Shown in pieces: positions 53,613 to 62,400 of a DNA stretch of 64,000 nt (its first letter is position 1; each line of letters starts with the position of its first letter). The notes beneath the pieces are model-generated. The model ran no database searches. It was not told the DNA's origin and was given only the letters and a program-made list of their open reading frames with translations. The translations under genes and the position numbers were made by a program. The DNA is from CAVVAL01 sp963742725 (lineage in GTDB: Bacteria; Actinomycetota; Actinomycetes; Mycobacteriales; Cryptosporangiaceae): the NCBI GenBank assembly GCA_963742725.1, contig CAVUMX010000004.1:744001-808000 (forward strand), read 5' to 3'.

Positions 53613-54515
53613 GTGAGACGAATCGTGCGGTTCCTGTCCGGCGTGGCGATGGCGTTCACGGCGCTGTTCGTGGGCGTTCGCTACGGCGTGCCGGCGTACG
53701 GGATGTTCGACGACCGGTCATCGGTGGAGACCACCGTGACCGCCCCGTGCACGTCCGTCACGGTGCTCGACAGCACGCTGTACACGGGGTGCACCGGATC
53801 GGCGGCAGGCGGCCGGCACGAAGGGTACGTCCACGGCGCCACCCAGGCCGACGTCGTCGACGGATCCGTCCAGGCCATGTGGGTGGCCGGCGCCGGATAC
53901 ACCGAACTGTCCGAGCGGGGGATGTGGCTCGCCCTGGCGACCCCGCTGCTGACCGTGCTGGCGCTGCGTCTCCTCAACCCGGTGCGTCGACGGTCGCGCG
54001 GCGGTTCGGACGGCGACAGTTCGTCCGGCGGCGACTGGGACGGCGGCTCCGGCGACTCGGGCACCTGCCGAGCCACCAGCACATTCGTGGCGGGATTCGC
54101 GAGCGCCTGTGCCACGCCCGCGATCGCCAACGCGCCGGCGAGCCACGCGTACGAGCCCGCGAACGACGCCGCCAGCAGCGCCGTCCCGACGACGCCGGCC
54201 AGCAGCAGGAGACCTGTGCGCGCGCCGCGCGAGTCCACGAGCCGGCCTGCGACGAGCGACACCGCTGCCGCGACCGCGAACGTCACGGTGACGAGCCCGC
54301 CCACCTCGGCCCGGGACAGCCCGAGGTCGGCGACCAGGAACGGCGCCAGCGCGCTCACCGCGTACAGCGACACCATGGACGTTGCCATCGCCGCCGTCGC
54401 CACACCCGTCGGTACCTGCCACCGCGCCCGATCCACCGCTACGCCCTCTCGTCGCCAGACACGCCCATCCCCGGCGAGGTCGAACCTACTGGAGGCGGTT
54501 ACGTGGGCGGAGTAG
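53613..54515 (+). CDS. Small membrane protein gene that lost its stop codon and runs on
   Basis: GTG at 53613 opens RRIVRFLSGVAMAFTALFVG, a membrane helix, an external loop with two Cys (APCTSVTVLDSTLYTGCTG), a second helix (GMWLALATPLLTVLALRLLN) and a cytoplasmic tail RRRSRGGSDGDSSSGGDWDG. Up to about 54060 this looks like a normal protein of about 150 residues whose Gly/Asp tail should soon end. Instead the frame continues for another 150 codons that are exactly the antisense of the broken MFS gene, to a stop at 54513. The native C-terminus has been replaced by junk. Confidence 0.6.
   Translation: MRRIVRFLSGVAMAFTALFVGVRYGVPAYGMFDDRSSVETTVTAPCTSVTVLDSTLYTGCTGSAAGGRHEGYVHGATQADVVDGSVQAMWVAGAGYTELSERGMWLALATPLLTVLALRLLNPVRRRSRGGSDGDSSSGGDWDGGSGDSGTCRATSTFVAGFASACATPAIANAPASHAYEPANDAASSAVPTTPASSRRPVRAPRESTSRPATSDTAAATANVTVTSPPTSARDSPRSATRNGASALTAYSDTMDVAIAAVATPVGTCHRARSTATPSRRQTRPSPARSNLLEAVTWAE
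54062..54436 (-). pseudogene. N-terminal remnant of an MFS transporter
   Basis: From a GTG at 54436 with GAGAGGG upstream: WQVPTGVATAAMATSMVSLY, PFLVADLGLSRAEVGGLVTV, AAAVSLVAGRLVDSRGARTG (the motif A loop between helices 2 and 3), LAGALAIAGVAQALANPATN and VLVARQVP. After about 125 residues, four transmembrane helices, the sense ends abruptly at about 54062, inside the tail of the convergent gene. The other eight helices are gone. Full MFS proteins have about 400 residues. Confidence 0.75.
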
Positions 54516-54545
54516 CGGAGTGAGCCACGGCCTACCGGGCCGACC

Positions 54546-54700
54546 TCACCTCGCCTGGGCCAACTCGTGCCAGCTGACGATCTCGTCACACCAGGCTCGG
54601 AGCAGTGTCTGGTCGTGGGGGACGGCGAGTACACCGGTGCCATGTCGGGTGGTGTGGTCGCGGACGACGGCGACTGCGCCGCAGCGGTGAGTGGGAACGA
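54546..54700 (-). pseudogene. C-terminal fragment of an ABC transporter ATPase
   Basis: The last ~45 codons of a minus-strand frame read VVRDHTTRHGTGVLAVPHDQ, TLLRAWCDEIVSWHELAQAR and stop. This fits the H-loop strand (AVxHD) and the closing helix of oligopeptide-type ABC ATPases. Nothing of the P-loop or signature motif is found upstream; the 240 bp up to the bacteriocin ABC gene are open in this frame but unrecognisable. Confidence 0.4.
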
Positions 54701-54939
54701 CCGCCGTCCGAGCCGTTCCGAAAGGCGCGGCGGGAGGAGCACTGAGCCCCACTGGTCCGGCAGGATCAGCGGCTTGGGAAGCGGCGGCCAGAGGCGGCGC
54801 GTTCGAAGATGGATCGCGGCGGTCGAGGAGATAGTCGACCGCCCCCCACCATCGGGCCGACGTTGTCATGCCACCCAGGACCTCACGCATCGCCCATGGC
54901 GCCGGGCGCGAAGTATCGAGCCCGTCGCGTGGTAGCAGC

Positions 54940-55542
54940 TCAAAGGGCAAGTGTGTTGTCGCAGCGCCCTTCGACCTCTTTGCTGTGGGTGGCGACGACC
55001 ACGGCGCAGCCACCGTCGGCCAGCTCGCGTAGCAGGTTGAGGACCAGGTCGGTGTTGTCGGTGTCCAGGGCGGCCGTCGGCTCGTCGGCCAGGACGACCG
55101 TCGGCTTCTTGACCAGGAGCCGGGCCACGGCGACCCGTTGCTGCTCGCCGCCGCTCAGTTGGTAGACCGGTTCCTGGCCGCGCCCTTCCAGGCCCACGGC
55201 CCGTAGTGCGGACGCGAACGTCTCGCGCCGACCCGCGACGGCCAGGTTGGCGTCGACGCTGGCGTTCTCGATCAGGGCGTAGTTCTGGAACAGGTAGCCC
55301 ACGGTGTCGCGGCGGAACCGTCGCCGGCCCGCGGCCCGCAGGTTCGTGATGCTGCGGCCGCCGACCTGGATCGTGCCCGAGTCCATCCGCTCCAGCAGAC
55401 CCAGGCAGTTGAGCAGTGTGGACTTGCCGGCGCCGCTCGGGCCGGTCAAGGCAAGCATCTCTCCCCGTTCCACGCTGAACGAGAGCCCGGACCACAGCGG
55501 GTTCGGCCCGAAGGCCTTGGTGATGCGATCGGCGACGATCAT
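54940..55542 (-). CDS. ABC transporter ATP-binding protein of the lactococcin-972-type operon
   Basis: 200 residues from the ATG at 55542, which overlaps the membrane-protein stop by four bases (ATGA); AAGGAG lies 6 bases before it. P-loop GPSGAGKS (34-41), Q-loop VGYLFQNYAL, signature LSGGEQQR (129-136), Walker B VVLADEPTAALD (149-160), H-loop VVATHSK. It is short, with no extra C-terminal domain, like the putative bacteriocin exporter ATPases of this class. Together with the 670-residue membrane protein it should pump or otherwise protect against the bacteriocin. Confidence 0.93.
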   Translation of the reverse strand: MIVADRITKAFGPNPLWSGLSFSVERGEMLALTGPSGAGKSTLLNCLGLLERMDSGTIQVGGRSITNLRAAGRRRFRRDTVGYLFQNYALIENASVDANLAVAGRRETFASALRAVGLEGRGQEPVYQLSGGEQQRVAVARLLVKKPTVVLADEPTAALDTDNTDLVLNLLRELADGGCAVVVATHSKEVEGRCDNTLAL

Positions 55543-57551
55543 CGGATCTCCTTCTGCGGGGACAGCCATCGCACGGCTCCGGCGGCCAGCGGCAGGGCGG
55601 TCAGCATGACTCCGCCCGCCAGCAACGGTTGCCAGGTCGCCCCCTCGACCACGTACGTCGGCAATGGGGGCAAGGCGGGGTTCCGGCTGCGAGCGATGAT
55701 CGCCGCCGACTCACTCCAGTTCCAGGCCAGCAGCGCGGCGCCGAGTGCCGTCTCCAGGGCCAGGATCTGCCAGTGCGTGCGCACGAATCCCCAGCCGTGA
55801 AGGTGCTTGGCGAACAAGGTCTGCGCGTTGCGACCGCAGTACACGAAAGCGATGGCCACCGCGGTGAACATCAGCAGAGCGGCCCCGATGATCAGATTGA
55901 TCAGCTGGATTGCCGCGTCACGCCGGGCTTCGAGGTATCGCTGTCCGGCATCGTGGGCGAACGGGGTGACTCCGAGAACGTAGTCACCGAGGCCGGCGTC
56001 TTTGAGAAGGCGCATGATCTGCTCGGGATTCTGCACCAGGACACCGCCGTTGGTGGCCATGGTGGTGTACTCGTCGTCAGCGATGATCCCAGAGGCCGCT
56101 GGGGCGACCAGCACCACCGGGTCACGCAGCATCGGGGTCCGGTCTCCGGTTCCGTTGGTGGAGAACAGCAGCGATTGGCCGTCCCGGATCGGCTCGGCAC
56201 GGACCTCAGGCTTCGTGCCACGCACGGCCGCCGCCGCCCAGCGGGGTAACTCATCCTCGATCAGGGCCGCCTGCGCGTGGTACCGCGCCGGTACCAGCAG
56301 CCGCGCGGTCGCGCTGGGCCTCACTCGCGCACCACTGAGGTCGCGTACGTCGTGCTGGCCCAGGTAACGCTCATTCACCAGAAGGATGTCGTGCTTCGAA
56401 CCGTGGAGCGCGTGGCGGGCGGCGATCGTCACCTCGCCGCGCTCGTCGGCCTTCCGCAGCGCCTGGCCGATTCGGCGGCTGATCGCCGCTCCGTCCTTCG
56501 CGTACTCGGTCGCCGCGCTCACCCGCAGGTAGTAGGCATCGCCGGCCGCGGCCCAGGTCCGGTGGGCGGTACGCGCGTCGGCCAGCGTCCACAGTGCGGT
56601 CAGACCCGAGGACAGGATGGACAAGACCAGCAGGAGACTCCAACCGCGGAGCGCGAAGGAACCGGCGTAGGCCCAGCCGGCGCTCACCCGGCCCCCGACC
56701 GCCTCGAGGATCGGGCTGCGCTGCAACAGGGCGACCGTCAATCCCTGGACGACGAGGGCCAGAGCCGCCAAGGCGCCGACGATGGCCAGTTCCAGCCGCA
56801 GAAAGGTGCCGACCTGATGAAAATCGTTGTAGAGATAAAGAGGGAGGGCGAGCACCAGGTTGACCGCCAGGACCACTACCGCGGCGAGCGGGAGGATGCG
56901 TCGGAAGTCGCCCCACACCATGTTTGCCGGTGACCGCCCCTGCAACCGCTGGATTCCGTAGAGCTTCGCGTTGAGGAACACGCTCGACGCGACCATCACG
57001 ACGATGACCAGAACGATGGCCAGGACGAAAGTGGTCAGTACCCCGGTGCCGACGGTTCTCAGTTTCGCGCCGAGCGACGGGACTGGCGCCAGAACGCTGT
57101 CATAACCGAGATCATTGAACATCTGACGCAGTGCGTGGCCCTGCTGCCGCGACCCGTAGACCAGGTACGCGCCGTCCGCCGTCAGAGTCCGGGCCTCGTG
57201 GTACGGACGGACGGCCAACTTCACCTCGGGACTGAAACCCGGATAGTCGCTGTCGATCCAGGCCGACGACGTCGCCGAGGTATCACCGACGGTCAGGAAG
57301 AGGCTGCGTTCGCTGACGTCAAGGGGATTGTTGTAGAGACGGCCGACGTTGATCCGGTGCTCTTGGGCGAATCCCTCGACCGCGTCGGCCACCTTCGAGG
57401 CGCTGGCGCCATCATCCGGCTTGTCAACCTGGAGAACAAACGAGCTGCCCGCTGTTGCGAGTTCGTCATGTGCGCGCAGCGTAATGAATGCGACCATGAC
57501 CGAAGCCATTGCAATCACAACATAGGCGAATCTTATTGCCTTGGGCAGCAA
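55539..57551 (-). CDS. Bacteriocin-associated integral membrane protein (ABC permease, lactococcin 972 type)
   Basis: About 670 residues from a TTG at 57551, chosen because AAGGA lies 7 bases upstream and because the longer GTG start (57599) would fall inside a hairpin. Architecture: helix 1 (FAYVVIAMASVMVAFITL), a large external domain, helix cluster near 165-330 (VLAIVLVIVVMVASSVFLNA, AAVVVLAVNLVLALPLYLY), a second external domain, and a final helix group (LINLIIGAALLMFTAVAIAF onward). This fits the multi-helix immunity/export proteins found with lactococcin 972-like precursors. Its role (immunity versus secretion) in this family is not settled. Confidence 0.88.
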   Translation of the reverse strand: MLPKAIRFAYVVIAMASVMVAFITLRAHDELATAGSSFVLQVDKPDDGASASKVADAVEGFAQEHRINVGRLYNNPLDVSERSLFLTVGDTSATSSAWIDSDYPGFSPEVKLAVRPYHEARTLTADGAYLVYGSRQQGHALRQMFNDLGYDSVLAPVPSLGAKLRTVGTGVLTTFVLAIVLVIVVMVASSVFLNAKLYGIQRLQGRSPANMVWGDFRRILPLAAVVVLAVNLVLALPLYLYNDFHQVGTFLRLELAIVGALAALALVVQGLTVALLQRSPILEAVGGRVSAGWAYAGSFALRGWSLLLVLSILSSGLTALWTLADARTAHRTWAAAGDAYYLRVSAATEYAKDGAAISRRIGQALRKADERGEVTIAARHALHGSKHDILLVNERYLGQHDVRDLSGARVRPSATARLLVPARYHAQAALIEDELPRWAAAAVRGTKPEVRAEPIRDGQSLLFSTNGTGDRTPMLRDPVVLVAPAASGIIADDEYTTMATNGGVLVQNPEQIMRLLKDAGLGDYVLGVTPFAHDAGQRYLEARRDAAIQLINLIIGAALLMFTAVAIAFVYCGRNAQTLFAKHLHGWGFVRTHWQILALETALGAALLAWNWSESAAIIARSRNPALPPLPTYVVEGATWQPLLAGGVMLTALPLAAGAVRWLSPQKEIR

Positions 57552-57570
57552 GTACTTATCCTTTCCCGAC

Positions 57571-57602
57571 CGGGTGTGGGCGCTGGTGAGCGCCCACACC
57601 CG
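57571..57602 (-). terminator. Intercistronic hairpin between bacteriocin precursor and membrane-protein gene
   Basis: A perfect 14-bp stem (57571-57584 with 57589-57602, loop GGTG; inner arm GGGTGTGGGCGCT), 12 bases past the precursor stop and 20 bases before the TTG start. It would end most transcripts after the precursor and let a minority read through, giving more bacteriocin than transporter. It may also protect the 3' end of the precursor mRNA. Confidence 0.75.
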
Positions 57603-57613
57603 ATCCGACTATC

Positions 57614-57919
57614 TCAGCAGTGTCGCCAGTACACCTTGTTTCCGGAGACAGCCGACCACTGCTGAACGTGCGACCAGACACCCGGCGCTTCACAGTTGCT
57701 GCGGTAGACGATGTCGTTGATCACCACCGACGAACCGTGATTGGTGCTCGGGTGGTAATAGTTGGAATACACGATCGAGCCCAGGCCTGCGAAACCGTAG
57801 TCCCAGGCTCCACCGCCCACGTACTGCCTGTCGGCCATGGCCGGTGCCGCCACTGCTAACACTGCGCTCGCGCCCATGACGGCTGCGGCGAATGTCTTGC
57901 GGATCTTCAGCTTTGCCAT
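57614..57919 (-). CDS. Lactococcin 972-family bacteriocin precursor
   Basis: 101 residues from the ATG at 57919. A Sec signal (IRKTFAAAVMGASAVLAVAA, cleavage AMA/DRQ) releases a 72-residue mature peptide. Family hallmarks: GGGAWDYG, IVYSNYYHPS, NHGSSVVI, PGVWSHVQQW and an aromatic C-terminal strand (KVYWRHC). Lactococcin 972 itself has W-x-H-G, YSNYHHGS, HSATVV and GVW at matching places, and it blocks septum formation by binding lipid II. Two cysteines here (RSNC and the final C) could form a disulfide absent from the lactococcal peptide. Base composition is lower in GC than neighbouring genes, a sign of transfer. Confidence 0.9.
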   Translation of the reverse strand: MAKLKIRKTFAAAVMGASAVLAVAAPAMADRQYVGGGAWDYGFAGLGSIVYSNYYHPSTNHGSSVVINDIVYRSNCEAPGVWSHVQQWSAVSGNKVYWRHC

Positions 57920-58231
57920 CCGTTCCAACCTTTCCTCACTGTACATTTAGTGATCCTGTCGAGTACCGACCGGACCCCCAGAGCCGCTTCCCACGCCACC
58001 AGTGCGCCATTCCTGGCCGCCCGGCATTGTTTGGCATCGACGCCGGCGCCACGTACAAACAAGCCCCGGACAACACAGCCGCGGCCTCCGGGCAAACGCC
58101 AGCGCTTGACGACGCGCCGATCCATGCCTTGGTGCGGCTCTGATCCACGATGCGGCTGAGTAGGCAGGTCGCGGACCCACCTATTGGGAGGCTACACACA
58201 GGGAAACGAGGAACGCACTTGCGGCCGAAAT
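57920..58231. other. Upstream region of the bacteriocin operon, no gene seen
   Basis: 312 bp of lower GC than the surroundings. Both strands have open frames of 70-120 codons, but none has an SD, codon bias or recognisable sequence. The bacteriocin promoter should lie near 57940-57990 (minus strand; TAAATG and TACAGT are possible -10 elements), though no -35 box is convincing. Confidence 0.5.
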
Positions 58232-58273
58232 GTTGCCAGATTCCGCAATTTCGTTGCCGGATTCCGCAATATC
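58232..58273. repeat. Tandem direct repeat of 21 bp
   Basis: Two adjacent copies beginning GTTGCC and containing GATTCCGCAAT (58232-58252 and 58253-58273), differing at two bases. The 21-bp period is two helical turns, placing both copies on one DNA face, as with direct-repeat activator sites. It lies about 310 bp upstream of the bacteriocin gene. Confidence 0.7.
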
Positions 58274-58337
58274 GCGGTGACTGGCCGGCAGTCTGGTAAG
58301 CCACCAAGGGTCGCTTCAGTCATAGTCATCGGCGAAG

Positions 58338-58355
58338 CCGACTAGTACTAGTCGG
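58338..58355. promoter_or_regulatory. Perfect 18-bp palindrome
   Basis: CCGACTAGTACTAGTCGG, fully self-complementary, in the gene-free stretch between the bacteriocin operon and the IS-like end. Possible protein-binding site or a nested IS5-type CTAG target. Confidence 0.5.
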
Positions 58356-58388
58356 AGTAAGATAGGCCTGGTCCTGCCTGGCGCTTCT

Positions 58389-58515
58389 TAGGGGTTGTCT
58401 CACGTGGCAAGTTTCGCGAGCTTGTGGTAGCAGGTCAGGGCGGCGGCCATGGCCGGGCCTCGGCTCTGCCAGTCGTTGCGGACCACGTACGGGATCTTGA
58501 GACCATGAGCGGCCC
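58389..58515 (-). mobile_element. Probable IS5-type element end with transposase C-terminus
   Basis: TTAG followed by GGGTTGTCTCACGTG looks like a YTAR target and an IS terminus. Reading inwards on the minus strand, a frame gives KIPYVVRNDWQSRGPAMAAA, LTCYHKLAKLAT and a stop, as expected for a transposase tail that ends at the IS end. The rest of the element is missing. A copy of the same 18-bp end sequence, with one mismatch, occurs at 59116-59133 in the same orientation. Confidence 0.4.
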
Positions 58516-58533
58516 ATGGCAGGCTCATGCCGC

Positions 58534-59118
58534 ATGATCGATGAATACGTGAAAGACCACCTGCACGGGAGACTGCGGCGGGACCGCAAGGCGCTGCTCT
58601 GGAAACTCGACGGCTTGTCCGAATACGACGCCCGCCGACCTTTGACAGCGACCGGGACCAACCTCCTCGGCCTGGTCAAACACGTGGCCACCGTCGAGGC
58701 CAGGTACTTCGGCGAGATCTTCGACCGCCCCTCCCCGGAACCACTGCCCCGGTGGCAGGACTCCGACGGCAGCGATCAGTGGGCGGCCGAGGACGAGACC
58801 CGCGATCAGATCATCGGGTTCTACCGGCGCACCTGGGAACACTCGGACGCGACGATCAACGAACTCTTCCTCGACGCCCCCGGCCACGTGCCGTGGTGGC
58901 CCGAGCGTCATGCCGACACGAACCTGTTCGCCGTCATGGTCCATGTCCTCGGCGAGTCCATCCGGCACACCGGGCACGCCGATATCCTGCGCGAGAGCCT
59001 CGACGGCCGGACCGGGCTGCGCGCCGAACACGAGCGGCAGATCGACGAGGAAGCCCGTGCGGCCTACTGCGCGAAGATCGAGCAGGCCGCCAGGTCGGCC
59101 GCGCCAATCAAGGCCTAG
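58534..59118 (+). CDS. DinB-family (DUF664-type) protein
   Basis: 194 residues from the ATG at 58534. HGRLRRDRKALLWKLDGLSE, RRPLTATGTNLLGLVKHVAT with the first metal histidine, the middle helices, and NLFAVMVHVLGESIRHTGHA with two more histidines form the four-helix DinB fold with its three-His metal site. In Actinobacteria such proteins are candidate mycothiol- or bacillithiol-type transferases. The gene is flanked by two like-oriented IS-end sequences, and its TAG stop overlaps the second one, so it may have moved as a passenger. Confidence 0.88.
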   Translation: MIDEYVKDHLHGRLRRDRKALLWKLDGLSEYDARRPLTATGTNLLGLVKHVATVEARYFGEIFDRPSPEPLPRWQDSDGSDQWAAEDETRDQIIGFYRRTWEHSDATINELFLDAPGHVPWWPERHADTNLFAVMVHVLGESIRHTGHADILRESLDGRTGLRAEHERQIDEEARAAYCAKIEQAARSAAPIKA

Positions 59119-59133
59119 AGGTTGTCTCACGTG
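59116..59133. repeat. Second copy of the IS-end sequence
   Basis: CTAG then AGGTTGTCTCACGTG: 17 of 18 bases match 58389-58406 in the same orientation. Sequence beyond it differs, so only the terminus is shared. Confidence 0.5.
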
Positions 59134-59197
59134 ACCTGATGTATGCCGGTCGTGGGTGCCGCCACCGCCACCGCCAGGCTCGGCGGGCGGTCAGGGC

Positions 59198-59415
59198 GCG
59201 GTGATCACGGGCTCGCCCATGGGCCCGGAGCAGCCCATACAGGCCGCTGCTCTCGTGGTACTGGGCGCCGCCGATGCGGCGGACGGTGGCTTCGCGCCGT
59301 GCAGCTGTGTGCCGCGTAGGTCCGCCCTCCGAGAACGGTCCCAGCAGATTCGCGCGCTGCGGCTGTGCGTCGGACAGGTTCGCCTTCTGTGGATCGGCCA
59401 GGATCAGGCCAGGTC
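59198..59415 (-). pseudogene. Remnant of a pentapeptide-repeat protein
   Basis: On the minus strand one frame gives LILADPQKANLSDAQPQRAN, then a +1 shift gives GADLRGTQLHGAKP; both carry the A(D/N)LxG pentapeptide rhythm. The remainder (ASAAPSTTRAAACMGCSGPM) is degraded. There is no N-terminus nearby. It lies downstream of, and on the same strand as, the 1093-residue protein gene. Confidence 0.45.
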
Positions 59416-59416
59416 A

Positions 59417-62400
59417 TCAGCCGGTGATGCCGCCGATTTGGAGGTAGAAGCCGTCGGGGCTCGTGCCGTCGGCGAACACAGGGATAGCGGTGAATCTGAG
59501 CTCGGTGACCGTGCCGTAGATCCGCAAGGTTCCGCCTGAGTCCAGCGAGCCAGCGACCACGCCGGTGACTGTGGTCCCCGACAGGGAGAATGTCGGGTCG
59601 CCGCTGATTCGTGCCACCGGCGTCCCGGGCGGGAAGTCGATCCTCGATGCCACGGATGCCAGGTGTAGCACCACATCGCGGACCGGTGCGTTGAACAGCA
59701 CGCGGAAGGAGCTGCCCGCCAGGGAGATGAGGTTCACCGCATCGCTGGCCGGTAGCGGTGGCGAGAAGTGCGCGGCTGCGAACAGCGGAAACGTCCCGTC
59801 TGTCACGCCGCCGGTTCCGAGCGGTCCCTCGACCGTCAGTTCGGCGCCGTGGAGCGTGCCGACCGCCCGCTCCTCGCCGATCTCATTCCAGGAGGCGAAT
59901 GCGAAACCGTCCGGCAGCTCCGTCGTGGCATCTGCCCCGACCGGCTGGGACGTCCCGGCGCGCAGCACCTCCAATGACATGCCCCGGTCGTCGACGAGCA
60001 CGTAGGTGTCTCGCAGCCGCGTTGCGCCGGCGAACCACGGCCGCTCGGGGTACTCCGCGACGACCGATACCTGGTCGCGCTCGTCGACAGAGAGTGCTCG
60101 GAACGTCCCCTCCGCCAGCGTAGCCACTACCGCAGCCTCGTCGTCGACGGTCACCGCCTCCAGACGGGTGATGTCCAGCTCTGGCAACGAGACGACCGCG
60201 TCCCCGGTGCGCCCGGTGCGGGACAGCCGGTGCACGGCGATGCCGCTCGGCCCGCCCACCAGCAGCCGCCCGCCCAGGCGCAGCAGGGACCGTGCTCCCG
60301 CCGCCGCTGTCGACGACCGTGGCACCAGGCCGTGCGACCGCACCTGCAGCGCGTCAGCGGTGAGCACATGCACCACACCGTGGGCGAACGCCGCGTCCAG
60401 CACCGGCGACGGCTCCACGGCTGGTCCCACGCGGGTGATCCTCCGCTCGGCGTCGATGGAGAGGAAACCGTCCTCGGTGACGACGAGAAGGCCGGACGGC
60501 CAGTTCAGCGCGCGCCGCACGCCGTCGATGTACCAGCGGCCGACCGTGCGCGGCCGGGCCGCGTTGGCGAGGTCGTACGCGGCGAGCCCGTCCGCCACAA
60601 CGGCGACGACTCCGTTCGGGGCCCAGACCGGCGAGGTCAGCACAGACGCGATGCGCGCGTCCACCGGGACTGACGCGGTCGCTTCGAGCACCTGCTGCCG
60701 GATCGACAGGGTGGCCTGGGCGGAGCTGCCCAGGAGGTCGTCACGAACGAGGCGGAGCCCGCCGCCGGTCCCGGATCTGACCAGCGCCGAGAGTCTCGTC
60801 GCGACACTCGGCCGCGCCTGAACGGTCACGAGCGGCCTGCCGCCGGTCAGCAGCTTCACTGGCGTGCCGGGGTGCAGGCGCTCGGCGGTGACCTGCCACC
60901 GCTGCACGAACCGCTTGTTCTGCGGGGGGTCCACGATCCAGCGGAGATCGAACGGCCCGCGACGGGTCAGCAGCTTGCAGTTGGCGATCGCCCCGATCAT
61001 CACGGCCTTGAGCCGAATGATGTCCTTCTCGGTCAGCGCCGGTCCTGGTGGGATCCGGATCAGCCGCGACCCGAGCGTCGTGCGGACCAGAACGTCCACA
61101 GGGTAGGGACTCGCCGCGTATGCCGGGCCGGGGTTAGGCACGCGAACGGTGAGAACCGACGGCAGCAGCGTGGTGTCGATCTGGATGGCTTCGGCGGGAA
61201 AGCGGTTGAGCGGGTCGTTCAGCACCTCCAGCGAGCAGAACCAGGCCGGCGTCGATCCATCTGCCTCCAGGAAGATCTTGGCCTGCAGCGGCGCCAGCTC
61301 CTCGGCGCTTTCCGCGAATGCTGCTGCAAGGGCGATGTCGGCGCTCCCGCACGACACGTGCGGCGGCGTCCATGCGAATTGGCGGAAGCTGGTTTCGAGC
61401 GTCGCCGGTGTCAGCACGGGCGCCTGCAGCTCCGCGGCGAGCAGCATTCCATCCGGCTGCGCCACCAGGCCGCTGATCCGTACCTGGGCGCCGGCGAAGG
61501 ATGACGGGGGAAGCCGCCGGGTGCAGCGTTGGTGGAGCGGCTCCACCACCGTGCACTGGAAGCCCGCCGTAGAGAGGCCGCTGGTAGGCGATTCGATGTC
61601 CGCGATGTTCGAATCGAGCGAGACCCCGATGAGTTCCCAGATAGGCCCGAGGAGCCGGCGCAGCACAAAGTCGACGAAAGCGATGATGCTGCGGGCGATC
61701 GACTGGACGTCCGGTAGCCAGACGTCCATCGCCAGCGCACGGTCCGGTGTGACCGAGAACTCAGTCCGGATCGGCACCTCGACGTAGGGGTTGCCGAGCG
61801 GGTCCGGCAGGTCGACGTGCGCGCGGACCGTCGTGGTCACCCGGGCCTTGCCCCCGGCGACCGAGTACTCACTGCCGACACTGATCAGGTCGATCTCCGG
61901 AGGTGCCTCTGCGGCGACGGCCTGCCACACGGCGTTCTGGAAGATGCTCTCGACGATCCGGCGCTCAATCCACAGGCCACACTCCGCGCCGGCCAGACGG
62001 TTCGTCACAGAGCCGGAGAAGAAGTTCCGCCACCGCACATCGACCGAGCTGGAGCCGGCGCCCGTCTCCGCGCGGAATACCAGCACGGTCCCGTCGGCGC
62101 TAACCGTCATTCCCGCGTTGAGCGCCACAGCGGCGCCGCCCATCAGAAGATTGGGGATGTCCAGCGGCCTGGTGAACGACGGGAATGCGCGCCGAATCAG
62201 GGCTTCCGCCTCGCGCAGCACCGCCTCTCGGTCGACAGACGGCGGAAGCGGCAGATTCTCCGGCCACTCCACATCAGCGAGGGTGCCCCGAACCACAGGC
62301 ACCCCACGGCCAGGCGACGTAGATGTCTCGTTGCCAACGAAGTAGTCCAGGTCGACGACCACGGTGAGCGGCACCGCCAACACCCGCCCCGGCGGATCGT

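Noticed and set aside
57936..58307. 123-codon minus-strand frame upstream of the bacteriocin precursor, a possible regulator
   Set aside because: No SD, no codon bias, no helix-turn-helix or other recognisable sequence.
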